A stretch of 64,000 nt of DNA from the NCBI GenBank assembly GCA_020796225.1, contig CM036775.1, forward strand, positions 310,001-374,000, in the 5' to 3' direction. A program made the position numbers and the translations under genes. This document shows, piece after piece, positions 33,681 to 42,014 of the stretch. Source of the stretch: Arion vulgaris. Taxonomy: Eukaryota; Mollusca; Gastropoda; Stylommatophora; Arionidae. Each line of letters opens with the position of its first letter. The stretch's first letter is position 1. The notes beneath the pieces are model-generated. The model had not been told where the DNA came from. It ran no database searches and saw nothing but the letters and a program-made list of their open reading frames with translations.

Positions 33681-33829
33681 AGATATTCCTCTTTATTTTC
33701 TCTAATTCGGTTTTGCCTCACAGTGTCAGGATAAGAAGAGATTTCTAGAACGTGCTTTTATGTACGCTTCATAGATAGTGTTTTTCATCACCTCTGTTAT
33801 TTCTGAGGTTCATCATGGACGGCCTTTTG

Positions 33830-34099
33830 CTTTGTACTCACTGTATCGGAGTAATATTGCTTTGTACTGACTGTATCGGAGTAATATTGCTTTGTACTCA
33901 CTGTATCGGAGTAATATTGCTTTGTACTGACTGTATCGGAGTAATATTGCTTTGTACTCACTGTATCGGAGTAATATTGCTTTGTACTGACTGTATCGGA
34001 GTAATATTGCTTTGTACTGACTGTATCGGAGTAATATTGCTTTGTACTGACTGTATCGGAGTAATATTGCTTTGTACTCACTGTATCGGAGTAATATTG
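33830..34099. repeat. 30-bp array derived from LINE coding sequence, 9 copies
   Basis: Units CTTTGTACTCACTGTATCGG AGTAATATTG; copies tend to alternate between TACTCACTG and TACTGACTG. The complement is the AMLLRYNGYK-coding piece that occurs once at about 37058-37090. Confidence 0.95.
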
Positions 34100-34237
34100 C
34101 TTTTTGAGGCGCATTGGCTGTTGGTTATCTGCTTATGTGGCCCAACTATTCCATTTTATTTTTGTATGAAATTCAGTTACTGATGTTGCACCTACTTTTT
34201 TTCTTGATGTCTTCATTTCTAAACTGATCTCTTCTTG

Positions 34238-34522
34238 TTACACCCAGCATTCTGCGCAGACACTTCATCTCTGTCATGACTAGTTTTCTTCTTGACACAC
34301 CCAGCATTCTGCGCAGACACTTCATCTCTGTCATGACTAGTTTTCTTCTTGATACACCCAGCATTCTGCGCAGACACTTCATCTCTGTCATGACTAGTTT
34401 TCTTCTTGACACACCCAGCATTCTGCGCAGACACTTCATCTCTGTCATGACTAGTTTTCTTCTTGATACACCCAGCATTCTGCGCAGACACTTCATCTCT
34501 GTCATGACTAGTTTTCTTCTAT
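34238..34522. repeat. 57-bp array derived from LINE coding sequence, 5 copies
   Basis: Units contain CAGCATTCTGCGCAGACACT, TCATCTCTGTCATGACTAGT and TTTCTTCTTG; copies alternate GACACACCC and GATACACCC. The complement corresponds to the single RRKLVTTEMKCLRRMLGV segment at 36873-36930. Confidence 0.95.
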
Positions 34523-34833
34523 CGTTTGATGTCAGTGTCCAAGTTTGGACATGCTTGATGTGACCACAGTATTTCATTTCTCTGTATAGTAGCTCATTAA
34601 CTAGATTAAGTAAATTTGACTGCAGTTAGAACCCGTGTGAGATGAATGAACCATGTGTACACGGATATTATGTCGGCTTAATTCATCCAATTCTTTCCTT
34701 CTCCCCCTTTATTGGTCTAAAATAATACAATTTAAAAAAAAAACGATTACAATAGCAAATACGAGCTCGTAAAATAAAAAACTCCCCAATCACAATCGTA
34801 AATACGAGCTAGTACGAGCTAGTGTCAAGAGTT

Positions 34834-35372
34834 ATACCGGTGTTGTGTAAATCACTCCTTGCAATTACCTACCAACTAGCGCCACTACTTAGACATCTAA
34901 ACATCTCACTGACAGCTAAACAACAGTTGATCAATAGCATCTTCATACCCACTCTATGCTACCAATGCCAAACATGGACAATGAATAAGACACATGCACA
35001 AAAATAGCAACATGCGAAATGAGATGTCTCCACAAAGTCACCAACAACACAAGAATCGACAGAGTTACGAATACCAGCATCAGAGAAAATGTTGGAACAC
35101 GACCGTGCTTGAATTATATAGTGAAACAGAGAATGAAGTGGTATGACCACTTAGTAAGAATGCGAACAGACCAAACTGCCTATGACGTTTTCCACAACAG
35201 AATATCAGGAAGGAAGGCGAGAGTAAGACCGAGGAAAAGGTAGACAGATAGCGTAGTTGAATTCTGCCAGGGGACTAAGAAAATCATCATACAAGTCACC
35301 AGAGAAGCTCAAGACAAATACATAAAAGCACAACACTGGGTTAACAACCCGGTAACAGTGTGCTGACAAAAA
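34834..35372 (+). mobile_element. LINE family H 3' end, copy 3
   Basis: The frame reads LAITYQLAPLLRHLNISLTA, NSIFIPTLCYQCQTWTMNKT, then (shifted) ENVGTRPCLNYIVKQRMKWY and GRKARVRPRKR. It ends ACCCGGTAACAGTGTGCTGA CAAAAACAGAAAG. RT is absent. 34581-34833 holds only AT-rich sequence with two short CGAGCTAGTA repeats. Confidence 0.8.
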
Positions 35373-35429
35373 CAGAAAGACTTCACAGAATCAAAATTAG
35401 TGATGCCAAGCTCATTAGCCAAATAAAAC

Positions 35430-35634
35430 GCTTTTTCTGTTTAAAACAAATAGAAAGTAATACATATTTGTGGTGCATAGTAAAACAAATTGAAAGTAAT
35501 ACAAACATATTTGTGGTGCTTAGTTAAACAAATTGAAAGTAATACAAACATATTTGTGGTGCATAATTAAACAAATGGTGATTGACTATTATAGTGCAAT
35601 GGCGAAACACGTAAAAACAAAGTTGGGCAGTTTT
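35430..35634. repeat. 44-bp repeat (3 copies) and a Penelope terminal fragment
   Basis: GAAAGTAATACAAACATATT TGTGGTGC recurs three times to 35577. From 35591, AATGGCGAAACACGTAAAAA CAAAGT matches the outer end of the Penelope terminal repeat seen at 41873. Confidence 0.75.
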
Positions 35635-35850
35635 GAAAATCGTGGCATATCCTTTACAGGACATAGCCATCAACCACAGTAAACGAGTCGTTGATTTTCT
35701 AAGCATCACTTATACGTTCAGTAGTTTGTCATTGCTTTCTGAACGGCTAGATCTATTTTTACCTTTTGTAAAAATCGCACGGAAACGAATTTGCTTCCAA
35801 ACTTGCCCACCGTGGGGTTTGAACCAGGTACGCTTGGTAAAGAGGTAGGA
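35635..35850 (-). mobile_element. tRNA-derived SINE (SINE-2), 5'-truncated
   Basis: It starts CGTGGCATATCCTTTACAGG and passes CCATTGCTTTCTGAACGG and GTGGGGTTTGAACCAGGTAC (complement of the B box), but lacks the last part of the tRNA-like head. LINE family I starts directly at the break. Confidence 0.85.
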
Positions 35851-37200
35851 ATCAGCTGGCTCCATAGACTATTCAACCACATCTGGATCACACAAGAAAC
35901 ACCATAAGATTGGAGGAATGCTACAATTGTTCCCATCTGGAAGAAGAAAGGTAGCAAGAGGGACTGTACAAAGTATAGAGGAATAGCGCTACTGAGCCAC
36001 ACTGGGAAAATATTCTGCAAAATACTTGAGAAAGGCTCCGCCACATCATCGAGCCACAGCTTAATGACTCCCAAATGGAATTCAGGAAGAACAAAAGCTG
36101 TACAGACGCAATATTCGCCCTCGGGCAGTTAGTAGAAAGGACTGTCGAATCCGGCAAACACCTACACGTTACATTTGTAGATCAGGAAAAAGCGTTCGAC
36201 AGCGTAGATAGGCACAAGTTGTGGAAAATACTAACAACCTATGGGGTTAATGATCACCTAATCAACCTTTACAAGAGCATTTATACTGACAGCCAATGTA
36301 CGATTAGAACAAATACAGGATTATCAGAAAAGTTTCACGTAGGGTTAGGAGTAAGACAAGGTTGCGTACTATCCCCGCTGCTATTCATCACGTACATTGA
36401 CCACATTTGTAAAATAGCTAACACCAGCGAAGGAAACAACCTCGGAGAACTCTTAAATGAATTTCTTTTTGCAGACGATCAGGCAATCATATCAACAACA
36501 GAAGAACAGCTACAACAACACATCAACAGACTCCAGTTAGCATGTAACAAATACAACATGAGAATAAACATTGACAAAACAGAAGTAATAACATTCGCCA
36601 GAGAGGAAAGCACTACCAATATCTCCATCGACAATCTCCCACTAAATCAAGTAAAAGACTTCATATACCTGGGGAGCATTTTTCAGCAAACGGAAGAATA
36701 ACTAATGAAATTCAACACAGATGCAACAAAGCAAATCAAATGATAGGGCAAATGGCACCAATTTTAAGATGCAAACACGTCACCATGAACACAAAAGAGC
36801 AATGTTCAACACAATCTTTCTCCCCACAATATGTTACCAGTGCCAAATCTGGACGCTGACAACAAACGATAGAAGAAAACTAGTCACAACAGAGATGAAG
36901 TGTTTACGCAGAATGCTGGGTGTAACAAGAAGAGACCGGTTGAGAAATGAAGACATCAGGAACAAAAGTGGGTACAACATCAGTACTAGACTTCATAAAG
37001 AAACAACAAATTAAATGGTTCGGCCACGTAAGCAGATCAGACAGTGCACCTCAAAGAGCAATGTTGCTCCGATACAATGGGTACAAAGCAAAAGGCCGAC
37101 CACGCAAAGGATGGACCTCAGAGATAACAGAGGCGACGAAAGAGACTATCTACGAAGCGCATAATAGGGCCCGTTTTAGAAATCTCTTCCTGACCTGACA
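35838..37200 (+). mobile_element. RTE-like LINE (family I), best preserved copy
   Basis: A 5'-truncated 1.36 kb LINE. The upstream frame gives YRGIALLSHTGKIFCKILEK; the main frame (36075-36701, 208 codons) has AFDSVDRHKLWKIL, GVRQGCVLSPLLFI and EFLFADDQAIISTTEEQLQQ with intact catalytic FADD. After a stop near 36700 the post-RT region continues: PTICYQCQIWTLTTNDRRKL, MKCLRRMLGVTRRDRLRNED and RAMLLRYNGYKAKGRPRKGW. It ends CCTGACACTGTGAGG followed by GAAAGAAAGAAA. It carries single copies of the segments that form arrays elsewhere. Confidence 0.9.
36075..36701 (+). pseudogene. Reverse transcriptase fragment of LINE family I
   Basis: The 208-codon frame starts inside the RT fingers (FRKNKSCTDAIFALGQLVER), includes the palm Asp in FVDQEKAFDSVDRHKLW, the GVRQGCVLSPLLF block and the catalytic LFADDQAII, then the thumb YNMRINIDKTEVITFAR and YLGSIFQQ. 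The N-terminal third of the RT and any endonuclease are missing by truncation. The initial methionine is internal to the ancestral protein and not a true start. Confidence 0.85.
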
Positions 37201-37247
37201 CTGTGAGGCATACAGGATTCGAGAAAGAAAGAAAGAAAAAAAGACGC

Positions 37248-37480
37248 TTGGGTTGGTGATCGAGTTCACTACCGCTTGAGCTACAGACGCTCACACTTTA
37301 GTTTTACAGAATATAAAAACAATGATAATACACAGCAACGTTTCGACCAAAAGGCCTTTATCAAGTCATTTTGATAATACTGCAGTCTTCCCTTATATCG
37401 ATACTATAGTGCTAGACAAGAACGTTATAGAAAAATAAAGGCGAAACATATTTAGAACGTTATAGAACTAGAGTTTAAAT
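37248..37480 (-). mobile_element. SINE-2 head fragment followed by Penelope terminal repeat
   Basis: 37248-37295 is only the tRNA-like head of SINE-2 (complement of GTAGCTCAAGCGGTAGTGAA). From 37296, CAGAATATAAAAACAATGAT and CAGCAACGTTTCGACCAAAA GGCCTTTATCAAG (37333-37365) match the Penelope terminal repeat of 41868-42005, inverted relative to 21290-21665. Confidence 0.75.
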
Positions 37481-37487
37481 AAAGACG

Positions 37488-37752
37488 AACGCCCGAGTGG
37501 TTACCGGGGCCAAAATTTGGGGTGTACAGAATAGAACCACTGTTACCTGCCACTCATGTCGTAAGAGGCGACTAAGGAAGTTTGGCTGAAATTGGATGCA
37601 CGTGTCCTAAACATGTAGAAGTCTATGCGTTTAGGGGCCTACCAAACCAATGTGCAACGTATACACGTTCTTGGCAAAGATCAAACCTATCACAAAGAGT
37701 GATTCAAATTGGTGGTAAAGAACGAACGCAAAGAAGAAGAAGAAGAAGAAGA
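37488..37752 (+). mobile_element. RTE-derived SINE-like element, variant
   Basis: The left end equals the RTE leader (CGCCCGAGTGGTTACCGGGG, AACCACTGTTACCTGCCACT, GTCGTAAGAGGCGACTAAGG). The middle differs, and the right end is GAACGCAAAGAAGAAGAAGA. The same right end closes the LINE fragment at 38240-38585. It has no coding capacity. Confidence 0.75.
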
Positions 37753-37825
37753 ATAAAGACGAAACATTTTTCACAAATAAAGTAAGATAGCTTTGCAATG
37801 TACCACCAAAAAACAAACAAACACG

Positions 37826-37857
<32 letters not shown>

Positions 37858-37858
37858 A
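37826..37858. repeat. CA dinucleotide repeat
   Basis: About 14 CA units. 37753-37825 shows nothing further. Confidence 0.9.
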
Positions 37859-37944
37859 GACATAGAGAACAGAAGTTTTGAAATCGGGCAAGAACAGAAG
37901 TTACAGGTCAACGGTATGTTTGAGAAAGAAAAAAAAAAGAATGC

Positions 37945-38070
37945 TCTCATCATCATCAAGGTGCGTATCCTTTATATGACGTTGCTCTCTTTGCAGCGCA
38001 TCTGAAATTAACTCTGTCTCTAGCCACTTCGTCGATGGTCATATTCATGGTTTCTTTAATATTTTGTCAA
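37945..38070 (-). mobile_element. LINE family G 3' end, copy 2
   Basis: CATCATCATCAAGGTGCGTA TCCTTTATATGACGTTGC and CCACTTCGTCGATGGTCATA TTCATGGTTTC are the complement of 9260-9370. Confidence 0.75.
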
Positions 38071-38072
38071 CT

Positions 38073-38118
38073 TAAAACTAGAACATTCTTCAAGATAATA
38101 AAGAATGTTCTAGTTTTA
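38073..38118. repeat. Perfect 18-bp inverted repeat
   Basis: TAAAACTAGAACATTCTT, a 10-base loop, then AAGAATGTTCTAGTTTTA. It can form a strong hairpin. No surrounding gene or terminator context explains it. 38119-38239 is otherwise AT-rich and unassigned. Confidence 0.9.
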
Positions 38119-38239
38119 GTAAAGTGTTAACAGTGAATAGACTAATTCATATTTTGATTACTTTATATTATAGAAGAATTAAATGTTGTTTAATCAAAGA
38201 AATCATTCAGATGGAACAATCATTTCTTATAATGGATAA

Positions 38240-38585
38240 AGATTGAAAAGCCGTTAACATGATTTCAGGTGCAGAACTTTTATATCATGGACTTTGTATA
38301 CAACACAATCTTTGGCTTAGGAACAGGTTACTGCAGGCTTAACCATCCGATGCACAGAATAAAGACTGCTCAGACTGCGTAGTGTGCATGCCAGACAGAA
38401 ATACAAACTCCAGAGCACATCATGTCATCTCCAGCATACATACACCAACGAAACGAAACCTGTCCTCACGAACGAATCTATGGTGAACTCTCGAGGAACT
38501 CCAGCTGACATGCAGCTTCATAGAGGCAACCCATCTCATGGTTTAGACGAGCTTACGAAACCGAACGCAAAGAAGAAGAAGAAGT
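38240..38585 (+). mobile_element. 3' end of an RNase H-type LINE (C-terminal Cys/His region)
   Basis: Across frames the sequence gives QTEIQTPEHIM followed by ERIYGELSRNS or, shifted, TNLWxTLEELQLTCSFIEAT. This order of Cys-x-x-Cys-like, EHI and a final W-x-TLEEL helix is typical of the end of I/Jockey-type LINE proteins. It ends in AACGCAAAGAAGAAGAAGAA. Confidence 0.6.
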
Positions 38586-38754
38586 ATAAAACAAAACAAA
38601 CAGTAATTCGAATCATTACCTGACATTGCTAATATGCCCCTCTCATTCCAGTTTCCATCTTGCCACTCTGGGAAACAAATAAATGAAGCACCAAAAATAA
38701 CTTATTATTTTTAATAAATAATAAATACGTAGTGTTTCTTTCTTTCTTCTTTCT

Positions 38755-39280
38755 TTTGTCGTTCTCTGCTTTTTTGCAGCTGGGTGTAGCAGGTTTAACT
38801 GATGATCGGTTTCTGAGATAATGCACGCTCGGTCGCTTGATATGTTTTGTCCTTCTCTGCTTTTTTGCCTCTAGGCGTAGCAGGTTTAACTGATGATCGG
38901 TTTCCGAGATAATGCACGCTCGGTCGCTTGATATGGTGTGGTATTGTGGAGTTTTAAGATGTCTGTAACTCCATCAACCCATCTTTTCTTGGTCTGCCCT
39001 TTCCTCTTGATGATTCCATTTTCAGGTTGTACGCTCTTGCAACTGGTGTATTCGGGTTCATTCTGACCAAGTGGCCAAACCATTTGAGTCTCTGTTTTTC
39101 AATAAATCTAATAGCAGGTGTTGTTCCGACTGTTCTTCTAATTTCCTCATTTCTTATATGGTCTCTTCTTGTTTTATTTACTGCTTTCCTCAGGCATCTC
39201 ATTTCGCATGTGGTAATTTTCCTTTCTTGTTCTTTTGTCAGTGCCCATGTTTGGCTCTGGTGTTTGGTCACTGATATTTA
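38755..39280 (-). mobile_element. LINE 3' region (family K) with a duplicated end
   Basis: Minus frame: HQSQTWALTKEQERKITTCE, MRCLRKAVNKTRRDHIRNEE, EKQRLKWFGHLVRMNPNTPV and GKGRPRKDGLMEL, then ATERALSRKPIISPVKPATP. The last coding segment plus tail is present twice (38765-38846 and 38857-38937), giving a direct repeat of about 90 bp. The RT is absent. Confidence 0.8.
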
Positions 39281-39284
39281 GTTT

Positions 39285-39770
39285 TATTTTTCATTGTATT
39301 CCCAGTAGTACCTAACCAAAGTAATTAGCGCATCCATCTTCTTTTCTTTACCCATGTTTTGCCTCACAGCGTCAGGATAAGTAGAGATTTCTAGAACACA
39401 CTTTTGCTTTGTATCCACTGTATCGGAGTAGCATTGCTTTGTATCCACTGTATCGGAGTAGCATTGCTTTGTATCCACTGTATCGGAGTAACATTGCTTT
39501 GTATCCACTGTATCGGAGTAGCATTGCTTTGTATCCACTGTATCGGAGTAACATTGCTTTGTATCCACTGTATCGGAGTAGCATTGCTTTGTATCCACTG
39601 TATCGTCGGAGTAACATTGCTTTGTATCCACTGTATCGGAGTAACATTGCTCTAACTGCTGGATTCTTCGAAAGGAGTTAATTCTTGTTTGTTTCTTGTT
39701 TGTTGGCTTACACGCTCTGATATAACCAATAAAAGGTTCACCTTTGGTTAAAAGTGGCATACCTCGGCTG
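39285..39770 (-). mobile_element. LINE family I 3' fragment with 30-bp array
   Basis: The minus frame holds CYSDTVDTKQ eight times, followed by KCVLEISTYPDAVRQNM. The outer end CTAGAAATCTCTACTTATCC TGACGCTGTGAGG matches the LINE family I 3' end. The sequence normally between the repeated unit and this end in the 35838-37200 copy is missing. Confidence 0.8.
39407..39649. repeat. 30-bp array derived from LINE coding sequence, 8 copies
   Basis: Units CTTTGTATCCACTGTATCGG AGTAGCATTG. One copy has a 3-bp insertion that keeps frame. Copies alternate between GTAGC and GTAAC. It is homologous to the array at 33830 but in a separate LINE copy. Confidence 0.95.
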
Positions 39771-39882
39771 AAAGAGGTTTTAATCCTCTACAAAAGACAA
39801 ACAACAAAAGAAGTGTTCATATTTCAAATTTGATTTCGTCGTTTTTGTTTTAATTATAGCATTTCTGTAATTTATCTCTTAC

Positions 39883-39992
39883 CTTGGCTACAGACCAGAT
39901 CTGACCACTTCAAAATGGCATCAGTTTCACATGGAGCCAAAGAATGCAGTGTCGTCAGATAAGTTCTTTTTGAAATATTGAACCAGCGATGT
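39883..39992 (-). CDS. Candidate exon 7 of unknown minus-strand host gene
   Basis: A 110-bp segment with acceptor ACAACCTATGTTCTAG and consensus donor GCCAAG then GTAAGAG. It encodes HRWFNISKRTYLTTLHSLAP then CETDAILKWSDLVCSQ. Phase is 2 to 1: it follows the 74-bp exon at 48848-48921 in phase and leads into 33390-33527. It has no similarity to the LINEs. One of the strongest exons by splice signals. Confidence 0.6.
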
Positions 39993-40364
39993 CTAGAACA
40001 TAGGTTGTAATATGACAGGTTAATAGTAGTCCAGTTGTATGTTTCAGATGAAGGGTTATATGGGATATGAAGAGTTTGAGGTGGGAGTTGTGTGTTTGAA
40101 ATAAAGAGTTATATGTTTGTGATTAGAGTTACATGATTGATATTAAAGTTGTGCGATTTAAATTAGCGTTGCATGTCTGTAATTTCAGTCACGAAGGGGA
40201 GCTGGATCTGACATTAAAAGCAGACTAAGGCAGAATGTTCATTCATGAAGTCAGCCCTATACAGCATCAGAACAAAGATTAATATATACCGCACCTGTGT
40301 GCAAACCACTTTACCATACGGATCAGTATATTGGAGAATGACATAACAAGATATATTCAAATTG

Positions 40365-40530
40365 TTCACCTCTCATACAACTTGTCTACGAAAGATCTTT
40401 CACGTATTTTATCCAAAAACTATCTTCAAACCAAGAACTGCTTACACGGTGTCAACAAGAGAAAATGAACACCATCATTCAAAAGAGACGCTGGAGATGG
40501 ATTTGACGTGTGCTACGCATGGAGCCTGTT
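40365..40530 (+). mobile_element. LINE post-RT fragment, left half
   Basis: TVSTRE and NTIIQKRRWRWI then VLRMEPV across frames are typical of the region after the RT. The element is interrupted at 40530 by a LINE family B insertion and resumes at 40897 (MEPVTRITLRRSLKKIQ). 39993-40364 is AT-rich with a few imperfect GTTATATGTTTGTGATTAGA repeats. Confidence 0.6.
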
Positions 40531-40883
40531 CACAGAGATCACATCTCAAGAAAATGACTTGGATGTACATACTTGGACATGCTGGAGTGCAGGGTAACGA
40601 GCGGGCAGAAGTATGAACAGAGCCGATGTCATCAATGCGGTACGCTCTCATTTATGGGGCATGCTCAAGTCTCAGACACTGGAGCGAGTTCGAGAATTAG
40701 GAGTTAATTTTCGACATGCCAGACAGTGTCGTCTTTGTGGTAGAGAGAGAAGGTATAGTAATCAATTTCTCATGAGTACGGTGAGCAAATGGACATTTGG
40801 ATGACTGCTGCAGCGGAGGACAGAGCACAAATGGGAATTCCCAATGTGCCATGGCGTCGATCGCAAAACATAACATAACATAA
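40531..40883 (+). mobile_element. LINE family B 3' end, inserted with target duplication
   Basis: The insert encodes SRKWLGC..GHAGVQGNERAEV remnants, then AMNRADVINAVRSHLWGMLK and NFRHARQCRLCGRERRYSNQ (a C-x-x-C motif near the LINE C-terminus), ending in ATAACATAACATAAC. CATGGAGCCTGTT flanks it at 40518-40530 and 40884-40896. It is 5'-truncated inside the RNase H domain. Confidence 0.85.
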
Positions 40884-40965
40884 CATGGAGCCTGTTACTA
40901 GAATTACACTGAGACGATCCCTGAAAAAAATCCAGTAGATACATCAACCAACACAGAACGGGAGT

Positions 40966-41100
40966 TGTTTGTTCTAAGCACACTGAAATACATGCTTGAG
41001 AGGAGATCAGAGCAATTATGTACACGTGCGATGAAATACATGCTTGAGAGGAGATCAGAGCAATTATGGACATGTGCGATGTGCGATGTGGATGTAATTC
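40966..41100 (+). mobile_element. RNase H LINE C-terminal end with 48-bp duplication
   Basis: The frame reads LKYMLERRSEQLCTRAM and then MKYMLERRSEQLWTCAMC, the same piece twice. It corresponds to HMLMDILRKRSEHLWTNLFD at the end of the family A LINE at 18.6 kb. Confidence 0.65.
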
Positions 41101-41109
41101 AAATGAACA

Positions 41110-41831
41110 GTCGACCGGATGTTGCCGGGTCCTCATGGGGAAGAAAGAACAGTAACACTGCGACCAACAAGGCATGTTGTCCAGGTCCTCATGGGGAAGA
41201 AAGAATAGTAACACTGCGACCAACAAGGCATGTTGTCCAGGTCCTCATGGGGAAGAAAGAATAGTAACACTGCGAACAACAAGGCATGTTGTCCAGGTCC
41301 TTTTTTTTTTTTTTTCGTCCGCTTTCAACTCAGACGAAGTTTCATCTCTGAAACTGATTTTTGCGTGAAAATCTGTTTTCCAATTTCTTACAATGGCAGC
41401 AGCGTGCACATTGTAAATTACTTACACTGGCAGCCGTGTGCTCAATGTACTCGTAATTAGTATTCCCTCGCCATACAGGCAGATTTTCTCCGACTTCAGA
41501 GGTACTCACGTTATCGTCCTGAGTAAGACCAGGGGACTTGAACAAATGCCGGACAGTAGGATCGAACCCGAGCTATGAGGCGTCTCACAGCTAGCAGGCC
41601 GAGCTACTATCAACTACTCTAGGCAGTCCCCGTCCAGGTCCTTATGGGGAAGAAAGAATAGTAACACTGCGACCAACAAGGCATGTTGTCCAGGTCCTCA
41701 TGGGGAAGAAATAATAGTAACACTGAGACCAACAAGGCATGTTGTCAAAGGCGACTGAGGTAGGGACCTAGGGAAGCTACGCTAGTAAATTGAAAAACGC
41801 CTCAGAAATCGGATGTGCTGGGCGTATAACT
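41110..41831 (+). mobile_element. GAA-tailed SINE-like repeat, left half, with 56-bp expansion
   Basis: The 5' part of the family is tandemly repeated: TCCTCATGGGGAAGAAAGAA TAGTAACACTGCGACC..AAGGCATGTTGTCCAGG, three copies before 41300 and two after 41632. A poly(A) SINE (41301-41631) lies inside the array. After the array the family continues with GGCGACTGAGGTAGGGACCT and TCGGATGTGCTGGGCGTATA ACT, where it is cut. The right half is at 44486. Confidence 0.8.
41301..41631 (-). mobile_element. tRNA-derived SINE with poly(A) tail (SINE-3)
   Basis: On the minus strand the head GGGACTGCCTAGAGTAGTTG ATAGTAGCTC is followed by a B box (GGGTTCGATCC) and ends in 15 A residues. GTCCAGGTCC flanks it at 41291-41300 and 41632-41641. 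It has landed inside the 56-bp array. A partial relative is at 53500-53640. Confidence 0.8.
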
Positions 41832-41867
41832 GTAATAACAAAATATGGAGACTGCAGTAAAACTATG

Positions 41868-42005
41868 TTGAATGGCGAAACACATAATAACAAAGTACTG
41901 TAGTTTTATAAAATACAAAAACAATGACAATACACAGCAACGTTTCGACCAAAAGCCTTTATCAAGCAAACGATACTACAGGAGTGACGAATTTCACAGC
42001 ACACT
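41868..42005 (-). mobile_element. Penelope-like element terminal repeat fragment
   Basis: AATGGCGAAACACATAATAA CAAAGTACTGTAGTTTTATA and CAGCAACGTTTCGACCAAAA GCCTTTATCAAG (41935-41965), as in 20301-20660 and 37296-37480. Confidence 0.75.
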
Positions 42006-42014
42006 ACATATGGA

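Larger units (their letters stand above)
33690..34580 (-). mobile_element. LINE family I 3' region with two internal tandem expansions
   Basis: Read on the minus strand, this is the C-terminal coding region found once in the copy at 35838-37200. Two short parts of the coding sequence are amplified in frame: RRKLVMTEMKCLRRMLGVS about five times (34238-34522) and YYSDTVSTKQ nine times (33830-34099). Between them is TRRDQFRNEDIKKKSRC. The 3' end matches the other copy (CTAGAAATCTCTTCTTATCC TGACACTGTGAGG). The RT is absent. Confidence 0.85.

Noticed and set aside
36075..36701. Active reverse transcriptase gene
   Set aside because: Catalytic FADD is intact, but the copy is 5'-truncated, has stops downstream and no endonuclease.
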